Origin: Plantactinospora endophytica
GTDB lineage: Bacteria > Actinomycetota > Actinomycetes > Mycobacteriales > Micromonosporaceae
Length of the DNA stretch: 64,000 nucleotides
Assembly (NCBI RefSeq): GCF_016862915.1
Contig: NZ_BONW01000033.1
Coordinates: 19,359-83,358 of the forward strand
Reading direction: 5' to 3'
Part shown: positions 41,857 to 49,901 of the stretch, piece by piece
Layout of the letters: every line of letters begins with the position of its first letter
Numbering within the stretch: the stretch's first letter is position 1
Notes under the pieces: generated by a model
Told to the model about the DNA's origin: nothing
Database searches by the model: none
The model's input: the letters and a program-made list of their open reading frames with translations, nothing else
Made by a program: the position numbers and the translations under genes

Positions 41857-44800
41857 GTGACGTCCACGTCACCCGCCGAAGACAGGGCACAGATCCTCGA
41901 CTACCTGCGCCGGCAACTGATCGGTCCGTGGGAGGACGAGGACGAGGTCCTCGGCGAGCGCCCCGACCGCCGTTACCTGAGCGGCATCCTCTTTCCTTGT
42001 GAGGCGCCGCTGGATAGCGACGCGAGCGATGACATTGTGGACGACGCTCCGGCGTCCGGCGCGGTCGATGACCTCGACGAGGATCCGGTGGCGCTTGCCG
42101 GCCAGCTTCTCCCCGCTTCCGTCGGTCTGAGCTTCGTGACGTCGACCTGGTCGGCGCTCCGGATCGAGGTCGAGGGTGCCCGCTACGAGCGCGAGGAACG
42201 GCAGCGGTGGCGACGCCGCCCATTCGAGGCCAGGGGTACAGCGGCTATCGAGGCACCGGCGCCCGCCACCCCGGGCCGTACCCGTCATGACCTGCCTGGG
42301 TGTGATGCCCATGTCGTGATCGTCTGGCGCGCCTACGGCGCCGGCGCGCTCGTGACAGTGTCGCTGGTCAACAGCCGTACGTTGTCCCCAGGGGGCCGGG
42401 TGGATCCGGCCGACTGCCTGCTGCAGGTCAGGCTGCGCTGCGATCCCGTGAAGGGCCTCATCGCCCCGTACCCGTCAACCCTGCGGATGCACGTGGATCC
42501 CGAGGAGGAGGAGCTGGCCCTCCTCTACCGCGACGTCCCCGTGTTCGCGCTCGGTCACGGCGCCGCCGCGACCTGGCAGGCGCACGGCGCTGAAGCCACC
42601 TCGGTGGAAACCACCTACCTTCCCCGCCACGTCGTACCGGACATATCGTTCGAGCTGCCTCAGAGCGACGAGGAGACCAGGTCCGGCAGAGACGACACGC
42701 TCAGCCTGGTGCGGCTGGCCACCATCGAGACAGCCACCGACGACATCATCGCCCGGCTCGACCGCTTCGTCGACGGCTATGACGACTGGGCGGAGAGCCT
42801 GAAGACGGTGCGCAACTCCGTCGATCCGCCACTGCAGAAGGCCGCCGGCCGTCTCTGTGATCGGGTCGACGAGGCCCGGGCGCGGATGCGTGACGGCGTC
42901 AGACTGCTCGAGAAGGAGCCCAAGGTCCGTCAGGCGTTCGCACTGGCGAACACCGCGATGCTCATGCAGATGATCCACACCGGACCGTCGTTCGCCGCTA
43001 CGGCTCGGGCCTGGAACGACCCCCTCCCTCCGGCACCCGACTACGCCGACCCGGACCGCTGCTGGCGCCCGTTCCAGCTCGCGTTCCTGCTCCTCACCCT
43101 CCGCTCGGTGGTGGAGACCGACCACGAGCACCGGGATCTCGTCGACCTGATCTGGTTCCCCACCGGCGGTGGGAAGACCGAGGCCTACCTCGGACTCGTC
43201 GCCTTCACCGTGATGCACCGCCGACTCACCCAGGGCGACGCCGGCGCGGGCACCACGGTCATCACCCGTTACACGCTGCGGCTGCTGACCGCCCAGCAGT
43301 TCCAACGGGCCGCAACCCTCATCTGCGCCTGTGAACGGATCCGTCAGGGACGCCAGGACGACCTGGGCACCCGCCCGATCTCGATCGGTATCTGGGTCGG
43401 CGGCGGCAACAGCCCCAACAAGTTCGCGGAAGCGGTCAAACTGCTCAACGAGATCAGAAACAAGGAGCACACGACGGTCGGCTTCCAGGTGGAGCAGTGC
43501 CCCTGGTGCGGCACCAGCCTCCTGCCCACCGACGACGCACCCCCTCAGGCATGGGGCATCCACGCCGACAACAACAGCTTCCGTGTGAACTGCCCGAACA
43601 GCGGCTGCGTCTTCCACACCTCACTACCGGTCTCTTCGGTCGACGAAGCCCTCTACGCCGACCCACCGACCCTGCTCGTCGCCACCGTCGACAAGTTCGC
43701 CCGGCTCACCCGTGAACCCCGCGCCGGCGTGTTCCTCGGAGCCGGGCCCGACCCTGGGCCGTCCCTGATCATCCAGGACGAGTTCCACCTCATCTCGGGA
43801 CCCCTCGGCACCGTCGTCGGCCTCTACGAGGCCGCCTTCGACGTCGCCATGTCCTCCCACGGCGTACGGCCCAAGATCGTCGCCTCGACCGCGACGATCC
43901 GTCGGGCCGACACCCAGTCGCTGGGCGTCTTCGGCCGACCCATCGCGTTGTTCCCACCGGCCGGACTCGACGCAAAGAACTCGTACTTCGTCAGCACCGA
44001 CGACACGAGGCCCGGACGCCTCTACGCCGGCATCATGCCCCAGGGCCACACCCCGCTCACCGGAATGGTCCATCTGTCCGCCGCCATGCTCAACGCACCG
44101 GTCCAGCTCCCGCTCGGCCCCGAGGCGGCGGATGCCTACTGGACCCTGATCGCCTACCACAACAGCCTTCGGGAACTCGGGAAGACCGTCACGCTCGCCC
44201 ACGATGACATCCCTGCCCGGCTGGGCGTCATCGCCCCCGCCGAGGACGATCGCCGCACGCTCGACGACTCGGACATCATTGAGCTGACCAGTAACGTCCC
44301 GGCGGCGGAAATCCCACGGTATCTGCAGCGGTTGTTCGTCCCCCGCGGCCAAGCGGGCGCCGTGTCGTTCGTGCCCAGCACCAACATGATCTCGGTCGGG
44401 GTCGACGTGCCGCGACTGGGCCTGATGCTCGTCGTCGGGCAGCCCAAGACCACGGCCGAGTACATCCAGGCCACCAGCCGTGTAGGGCGTCGTCAGCCCG
44501 GCCTGGTCGTGACCCTGTACTCGCCGTCGAAGCCCCGCGACCGCTCGCACTACGAGTCCTTCGTGCCCTACCACACCTCCCTCTACCGGGCTGTGGAGCC
44601 GACCTCGGTCACCCCGTTCTCGGTGCCGGCCCGCACGAGGGCGCTGCACGCCGGGCTGGTCGTTCTCGCCCGGCACGCACATAACTGGCGGCACGACAAC
44701 GACGCCGCCAGCTTCAACCCGGACGACGACGACTGGCGTGCCCTGGTCGACGCTTTCATCACGCGGGCAGCTGCAGCGGACCCCGACGAGCGGGACGACG

Positions 44801-45012
44801 TCGTGCGGCATCTGGCACAGCTGGAGGACGAGTGGGCCGGGCTCGTCGACCGCGGTCATCCCAGCGGCGGGCTCACGTACGGCAGCGGAGGTCGGGAACG
44901 GGTCCAGTTGCTGCGCCGGTTCGGCACCCCCGGCCCCGGCTGGCCAACTCTCGACTCTATGCGCAACGTCGACACCGAGATCCGGCTCCGGATACGTGGG
45001 GAGAACTTGTGA
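41857..45012 (+). CDS. drmA: DISARM DrmA-like helicase
   Basis: 1051 residues from the GTG at 41857, with GGAGG at 41844-41848. The helicase core has Walker A WFPTGGGKTEAYLGL at about 432-446, a DExH-type box IIQDEFHLISGPLGT at about 638, motif III ASTATIRRA, and motifs V-VI MISVGVDVPRLGL and YIQATSRVGRR at about 867. A cysteine cluster CPWCG ... CPNSGC (about 548-590) may bind zinc. These stretches are very like DrmA, the helicase of the DISARM anti-phage system, which with DrmB loads on incoming DNA. The next gene is drmB, overlapping by 4 nt. No drmC (phospholipase D) gene is found in the window. Confidence 0.88.
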   Translation: MTSTSPAEDRAQILDYLRRQLIGPWEDEDEVLGERPDRRYLSGILFPCEAPLDSDASDDIVDDAPASGAVDDLDEDPVALAGQLLPASVGLSFVTSTWSALRIEVEGARYEREERQRWRRRPFEARGTAAIEAPAPATPGRTRHDLPGCDAHVVIVWRAYGAGALVTVSLVNSRTLSPGGRVDPADCLLQVRLRCDPVKGLIAPYPSTLRMHVDPEEEELALLYRDVPVFALGHGAAATWQAHGAEATSVETTYLPRHVVPDISFELPQSDEETRSGRDDTLSLVRLATIETATDDIIARLDRFVDGYDDWAESLKTVRNSVDPPLQKAAGRLCDRVDEARARMRDGVRLLEKEPKVRQAFALANTAMLMQMIHTGPSFAATARAWNDPLPPAPDYADPDRCWRPFQLAFLLLTLRSVVETDHEHRDLVDLIWFPTGGGKTEAYLGLVAFTVMHRRLTQGDAGAGTTVITRYTLRLLTAQQFQRAATLICACERIRQGRQDDLGTRPISIGIWVGGGNSPNKFAEAVKLLNEIRNKEHTTVGFQVEQCPWCGTSLLPTDDAPPQAWGIHADNNSFRVNCPNSGCVFHTSLPVSSVDEALYADPPTLLVATVDKFARLTREPRAGVFLGAGPDPGPSLIIQDEFHLISGPLGTVVGLYEAAFDVAMSSHGVRPKIVASTATIRRADTQSLGVFGRPIALFPPAGLDAKNSYFVSTDDTRPGRLYAGIMPQGHTPLTGMVHLSAAMLNAPVQLPLGPEAADAYWTLIAYHNSLRELGKTVTLAHDDIPARLGVIAPAEDDRRTLDDSDIIELTSNVPAAEIPRYLQRLFVPRGQAGAVSFVPSTNMISVGVDVPRLGLMLVVGQPKTTAEYIQATSRVGRRQPGLVVTLYSPSKPRDRSHYESFVPYHTSLYRAVEPTSVTPFSVPARTRALHAGLVVLARHAHNWRHDNDAASFNPDDDDWRALVDAFITRAAAADPDERDDVVRHLAQLEDEWAGLVDRGHPSGGLTYGSGGRERVQLLRRFGTPGPGWPTLDSMRNVDTEIRLRIRGENL

Positions 45013-46814
45013 CCGAGCGCAGGCTGCGACGGATGCAGACGCTGAACCCCTTCGGGGTCGGCGCCATCGTCGACATGCTCGGCGAGTCCTTCGTCGCCGA
45101 GGACATCACCCGCTGGAAGGGCCGCCTCCACACGATCCCGGCCGCGCGGATCGCCGCCCATTTCGGGGTGGAGGAACTCCGCACCCCACCCGACGTGACC
45201 GACCGGGGCGAACTGCCGTATTACCGCTTTCCGCAGTGGCTCTTCTGCGGCGCCTGCCGGTCGATGACGCGGTGGAGCATCCGCCGCGAGAAGCCCGGCA
45301 AGGCTCCCCGCTGCGGCAACTGTCGGCGTTCACCCCAACTTGTTCCGATGCGGTTCGTGGCGGTCTGCGGGAATGGTCACCTTGACGACGTGCCCTGGCC
45401 CGCTTGGGCCCACTCGGGCGGTAGGCGGGGACGGGAGCAGCGCCAGTGTGGTAAGGCCGAGCTCAGGTTCGTGCACGTCACCGCCGTCGGTGGTGGCCTC
45501 GAATCGCTGCGCGTTCAGTGCACCACCTGCAGCGCCGAAAGAGATCTCGCCCATCTGACCTCCCCAGGGGCGCTAGCCAAAATCAACTGGTCGTGCCGCG
45601 GCCGTCAACCCTGGCAAAACGACAACGAGGCCGTCGCCTGCGAACTATCACCGGTGGTGCTGCAGCGGGGAGCGTCGAGCGTCTACTTTCCCGACACCGG
45701 ATCGGCAATCGACCTGCCGCCCGAGTCCGACTGGGCCACCTGGAGCGAGGACGCTGTCCGCGTCGAACAGCACCCGTTCTTCCGCGCGCTGCTCGGCTCT
45801 CCGGACAGCCATGTCCGGGACGGCATGATCGAAGTCATTGCCGCCGCCACCGAGGTTACGGTGGCGCAGGTCCGCGCCGTCCTCAACGACCGTCTCGGCA
45901 CGACAACCACTTCGGCCGACACTCCCGGGGACCTCGCGGAGAGGGAATGGCTGGCACTGACGAACCCACGCGACGACCACGATCATCGTGACCGCTTCAT
46001 CACCCGACGGGCGCCCTTCCCGGCCGCGGCGGGCCACGGTGGTCTCCAGCCGGTCGTCGACCAGCTCGCCCGACGGATCTCCGACGTCGTCATGGTCGAC
46101 CGGCTACGGGAGATCCGGGTACTCCGCGGCTTCCGCCGACACACCATGGACATCCATATCCCCGCCGACCTCGGAAGACGCAGCGGCAGCCTCCCCGCTA
46201 TCGAGATCTTCGGTGAAGGGATTTTCGTCCGGTTCGACGAGGAATTGATGCAACGGTGGGAGTACCAGCCCCCGGTACTCCGGCGCACCGAAAGTCTGCG
46301 TAAACGGCTGGCCGGCAGCATGCACGCGCGATGGATCGAGGTCGAGCCGACGCCGAGACTCGTACTGCTGCACACGGTCGCACACCTGCTGCTGCGCCAA
46401 CTGGCCTTCGATGCCGGATACCCGTCGTCCTCCCTGCGGGAACGGATCTACGCCAGCCTCCCGGACGCGCAGATCCCGATGGCGGGAGTCCTCATCTACA
46501 CAGCCGCAGGGGACAGCGAGGGCACGCTCGGCGGCCTTGCCCGTTCCGGCCGGGCCGACCGGCTGGCCGTGACCATCGTGTCGGCCCTTGCCGCCGCCCA
46601 GTGGTGCTCCCTCGATCCCGTCTGCTCCGAATCCACCGCACAGGGGCCGGACGGCCTGTCCATGGCTGCCTGCCACGCCTGCACCCTGGCCGCCGAGACC
46701 AGCTGCACCTTGGGCAACCTCCTGCTCGACCGGAACCTCGTCGTCCACGAGGAGTACGGCTACATGCGGGAACCGCTCGCCGAACTGATCGCCGTGCGGG
46801 CAGGTACGGCATGA
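45009..46814 (+). CDS. drmB: DISARM DrmB-like protein (DUF1998)
   Basis: 601 residues from the GTG at 45009, overlapping the drmA stop (GTGA). The N-terminus has two CxxC pairs (FCGACRSM, RCGNCRRSP) and CGNGHLDDVPW, typical of DrmB. The C-terminal DUF1998 region shows LLHTVAHLLLRQLAFDAGY and SSLRERIYAS, then CTLAAETSCTLGNLLLDRNL with possible metal-binding Cys. DrmB forms a complex with the DrmA helicase that recognises phage DNA. Its stop overlaps the next helicase gene (ATGA), so four genes of the operon are tightly linked. Confidence 0.88.
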   Translation: MTERRLRRMQTLNPFGVGAIVDMLGESFVAEDITRWKGRLHTIPAARIAAHFGVEELRTPPDVTDRGELPYYRFPQWLFCGACRSMTRWSIRREKPGKAPRCGNCRRSPQLVPMRFVAVCGNGHLDDVPWPAWAHSGGRRGREQRQCGKAELRFVHVTAVGGGLESLRVQCTTCSAERDLAHLTSPGALAKINWSCRGRQPWQNDNEAVACELSPVVLQRGASSVYFPDTGSAIDLPPESDWATWSEDAVRVEQHPFFRALLGSPDSHVRDGMIEVIAAATEVTVAQVRAVLNDRLGTTTTSADTPGDLAEREWLALTNPRDDHDHRDRFITRRAPFPAAAGHGGLQPVVDQLARRISDVVMVDRLREIRVLRGFRRHTMDIHIPADLGRRSGSLPAIEIFGEGIFVRFDEELMQRWEYQPPVLRRTESLRKRLAGSMHARWIEVEPTPRLVLLHTVAHLLLRQLAFDAGYPSSSLRERIYASLPDAQIPMAGVLIYTAAGDSEGTLGGLARSGRADRLAVTIVSALAAAQWCSLDPVCSESTAQGPDGLSMAACHACTLAAETSCTLGNLLLDRNLVVHEEYGYMREPLAELIAVRAGTA

Positions 46815-47920
46815 CCCTGCGGATGCCCGAACTGCCGGATCTGACGCCCGGTCAGCGCGAGGCCGTATCGCTGCCTTTCGAGAGTTCGTGTCTCGTCACC
46901 GGCGGCCCAGGGACCGGCAAGACGGTCACGGCCGCGTACCGCGCCGCCGCACTGCACGCCTCCGGCAGGCCGACCACCATGCTGATGTACAGCAAGGTCC
47001 TGTCCGCCTACACTCAGGCAGCCGTCGCCCGCCTCTGCGCAGCTGACATCGTCACCACCTATCACAAGTGGTTCTACGATTTCTGGCGCACCTGCTACGG
47101 GAAGAATCCACCCACCATCCGTCGCTGGGAAATCGACTGGATGGCATGCCTCGCCCAGGTCGTCGGCCAGCCGCCCCCGCGGCAGGAGCCGCGCTACCTC
47201 GTGATCGATGAAGGCCAGGACCTGCCGAAGGAGTTCTACCTTGTCCTGCGCTCGATCGAGCCCCATCTGACCGTGTTCGCCGATGAGAACCAGCGCATCA
47301 CTGCCAGTCAGAGCACAATCAGGGAAATCACCACCCACGCCGGCATCAAGTCGGTGACCAGTCTTTCCAGGAACAGCCGCAACACCAGACCGGTCGCCGA
47401 TCTCGCCAACCACTTCCACCCCGCCGGAGGCAGCGACATCAGCACCCTCACCGAGGGTCCCCTGCCGCGGCTCGCCCGACATGATCAGAGGACGGAGGCC
47501 GCCGAGCACATCGCACGCCACGAGCGCGAGCACCCTGCTGAGACAGTCGGCGTCATCCTTCACCAGGCCAACGACCTCTGGAGCTTCCGCCGCCTACTCG
47601 ACAGGCGGACCGCCAACTCCGTTCAGGGCTACGTCAGTGGCCGACGGACCGGGCCGATGGGAGACCCCGCGTTGACCGGACCTGGCATCAAGCTCATTAC
47701 CGCGAAGAGCGCCAAGGGCCTGGAGTTCGACACGGTCTTCCTGCCCGAACTTCAGTCCGTGTCCGGCGACCCGACGACGGACGACACACGCATGCAGATG
47801 TACGTCCTTGTCACCAGGTCCCGCCGCAACCTGACGCTCATGTACACCGGGACCGGGGAACCCGCCCTCATTGCATCGTTGCCCAAGCGGCTGCTGGATC
47901 TCTCGGTCCCGGTCACGTGA
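46811..47920 (+). CDS. UvrD/Rep-like SF1 helicase (short)
   Basis: 369 residues, ATG overlapping the drmB stop. Motif I is VTGGPGTGKTVTAAYRAA, motif II LVIDEGQDLPKEF, motif III-like VFADENQRI, motif V-like ITAKSAKGLEFDTVFLPEL, and motif VI VLVTRSRRNLTLMYTG. It lacks the 1B/2B insertions of full UvrD, so it may be a translocase or loader and not a strong helicase. It resembles the helicase half of the NERD fusion three genes upstream, which makes two SF1 helicases in one operon with drmAB. Known DISARM sets do not need such a protein. Confidence 0.85.
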   Translation: MTLRMPELPDLTPGQREAVSLPFESSCLVTGGPGTGKTVTAAYRAAALHASGRPTTMLMYSKVLSAYTQAAVARLCAADIVTTYHKWFYDFWRTCYGKNPPTIRRWEIDWMACLAQVVGQPPPRQEPRYLVIDEGQDLPKEFYLVLRSIEPHLTVFADENQRITASQSTIREITTHAGIKSVTSLSRNSRNTRPVADLANHFHPAGGSDISTLTEGPLPRLARHDQRTEAAEHIARHEREHPAETVGVILHQANDLWSFRRLLDRRTANSVQGYVSGRRTGPMGDPALTGPGIKLITAKSAKGLEFDTVFLPELQSVSGDPTTDDTRMQMYVLVTRSRRNLTLMYTGTGEPALIASLPKRLLDLSVPVT

Positions 47921-48077
47921 GCGCCACTTGGATCCGCCGGACGGCAACCGACATCGAACACCTGTTCGTAGAACTCGTCGTCGTGTCGCCCCCCACGCCC
48001 GGGCGTCCGGATCCGCCGACCCGAACACCGCAACCCGTGCAACGTCGGGGCTACGGTTGGCCTGTGGCAGGTCCGTC

Positions 48078-48566
48078 GTGAACCGAACGCCTGCGCCTCT
48101 GAACGACACGGTCTCGGCGCAGATGCGACGGATGCCGCGCGAACGCACCGGACCGGAGTTGCGGTTACGGCGCGAACTGCACCGACGCGGCATGCGCTTC
48201 CGGGTGAACCGCAAGGATCTTCCCGGTCGTCCGGACATCACCTTCAGCCGGGCCCGGCTCGCGGTATTCGTCGACGGATGCTTCTGGCACATGTGCCCCT
48301 CACACTCCACCATGCCCAAGAACAACGCGGAATGGTGGCGGGCGAAGCTGGAACGGAATGTCGAACGGGACAGGGAGAAGGACGAACTGCTGGTCTCGCA
48401 GGGCTGGCATGTTCTTCACGTGTGGGAGCACGACGACACCGGAGTGGTCGCCGACAGGATCCAAGCGCTCTGGTTGTCCCTGCGGGCCGCCCGTCCGACC
48501 GGGTCCGACGGCCACGTAACTGATCTTGGGTCGTCTGTGGCATCCTGGTCGTCACCGACTACGTGA
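48078..48566 (+). CDS. vsr: Very short patch repair endonuclease (Vsr)
   Basis: 162 residues from the GTG at 48078. Features match Vsr: RRMPRERTGPELRLRRELHR, DLPGRPDITF with the catalytic Asp, VFVDGCFWHMCPSH with zinc ligands, NAEWWRAKLERNVERD, and WHVLHVWEHD. Vsr nicks next to T:G mismatches that arise when 5-methylcytosine deaminates. It therefore points to the C5-cytosine methyltransferase at 49902-51881 as its biological partner. Its stop overlaps the GTG of GHKL ATPase 1. In MutL/MORC-linked restriction systems Vsr may also act as the restriction nuclease. Confidence 0.93.
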   Translation: MNRTPAPLNDTVSAQMRRMPRERTGPELRLRRELHRRGMRFRVNRKDLPGRPDITFSRARLAVFVDGCFWHMCPSHSTMPKNNAEWWRAKLERNVERDREKDELLVSQGWHVLHVWEHDDTGVVADRIQALWLSLRAARPTGSDGHVTDLGSSVASWSSPTT

Positions 48567-49891
48567 CGGAGGATGGGGTGGCCGGAAGGGCGTGGTACGA
48601 CGTGTCGCCGTCGGCGGCGCGGTTGACAGGCTCACTACGGGACATCGGCTACGACTTCCCGACGGCCGTGGCCGACGTGGTCGACAACAGTGTCGCTGCC
48701 GGCGCCACCCGGGTGGAGATCCTGATCGAGTACGACGGTACCGATTCGCGGGTGTTCATCGCAGACGACGGCGGCGGCATGTCGCCTCCGGCACTCCTGG
48801 AAGCACTTCGTTTCGGCACACGTCGTGATTACGGCCGGAGCGAACTGGGACGCTACGGGCTCGGACTCAAGACCGCGTCCCTGTCCCAATGCCGCCTTTT
48901 GACGGTGGTAAGCCGCAGTTCGAGGAGCAGGGTCCGTACCTGCGCCCGGTCGCTCGACCTCGATCTGATCGGGGAGTGGGACCAGTGGGTCGTCGTCGAC
49001 CCCGCCAACAGTGACCCGACCGTCTTACGGGCGCGGCAGTGGCTCGCCGAGGGCACGGGAACGGTCGTGGTCTGGCGGAGCCTGGACCGGGTACTGCCGG
49101 AGAAGCGCCCCGAGGGCGGGTGGGCGCGGCGACGGCTCGACACACTCGCCACCCGGACCGCCGAACATCTCGGCATCGTCTTCCACCGCTTCATCGAGGG
49201 CGTGACCGGGCGATCACAGCTCGTCATCACCGTCAACGGGCAGAAGGTCGAGCCGTGGGACCCGTTCGCAGGACAGGAGCCGGCCACGGTCGAGCTCCCC
49301 GCGCAGCGGTTCGAGATCGAATCCCCCGGCTCTGTCGGCAAGGTGACACTTCGCAGATTTGTCCTGCCGTCCCGCGACAGCTTCAACGATCCGTCCGGTT
49401 TCGACCGGTTGTCGGGGCCACTGAACTGGAACCGGCAGCAGGGCCTGTACGTGTACCGCGCCGAGCGCCTGGTCCAGTGGGGCGGCTGGGGTGGCATCCG
49501 CGGCATTGACGAGCACACCAAACTGGCACGGGCCGCGATCGAGTTCGACACTGACCTCGACACAGCGTTCAACATCAACGTGGCAAAGATGAAGGTCAGC
49601 CTCCCCGCCCAGCTGCGGCAGCTGATCGAACCGTCGGTCAACGAACTCTGCATTCTGGCCGACGATGCCTACCGCAAGACGTCGCGTGTGAGGAACGCGG
49701 CTCCGGTGCCTGCGGACCTCGGTGCGCCGGCCGAGGTCCGGGCCGCCGCGCAGGCGGCCTCCCACGCCGGCCTCGCCCTACGGATGGCGGCGATGCAGGT
49801 CGATCAGTGGAGCGCCTGGGAGCAGATCGAGACTCTCCTGCGGCGGCAGTCGCCCGAGGTCGCCGAACTCCTCGGGCTCGACAGGGGTTAG
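48563..49891 (+). CDS. MORC/MutL-type GHKL ATPase 1
   Basis: 442 residues from the GTG at 48563 (GTGA overlap with vsr). The ATP site is GHKL: motif I AVADVVDNSVAAGATRV, motif II ADDGGGMSPPALLEA, motif III GRYGLGLKTASLSQ. A second conserved block, GLYVYRAERLVQWGGWGG and EHTKLARAAIEF, is the transducer-like S5 domain seen in MORC/MutL relatives. In motif I the general base, Glu in MutL/MORC, is Asp. Such ATPases clamp DNA and partner with Z1 proteins, methylases and Vsr in restriction-like defence systems. It is close in sequence to GHKL ATPase 3 at 59637-61073. Confidence 0.85.
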   Translation: MTEDGVAGRAWYDVSPSAARLTGSLRDIGYDFPTAVADVVDNSVAAGATRVEILIEYDGTDSRVFIADDGGGMSPPALLEALRFGTRRDYGRSELGRYGLGLKTASLSQCRLLTVVSRSSRSRVRTCARSLDLDLIGEWDQWVVVDPANSDPTVLRARQWLAEGTGTVVVWRSLDRVLPEKRPEGGWARRRLDTLATRTAEHLGIVFHRFIEGVTGRSQLVITVNGQKVEPWDPFAGQEPATVELPAQRFEIESPGSVGKVTLRRFVLPSRDSFNDPSGFDRLSGPLNWNRQQGLYVYRAERLVQWGGWGGIRGIDEHTKLARAAIEFDTDLDTAFNINVAKMKVSLPAQLRQLIEPSVNELCILADDAYRKTSRVRNAAPVPADLGAPAEVRAAAQAASHAGLALRMAAMQVDQWSAWEQIETLLRRQSPEVAELLGLDRG

Positions 49892-49901
49892 CGCCGCCCG
49901 G

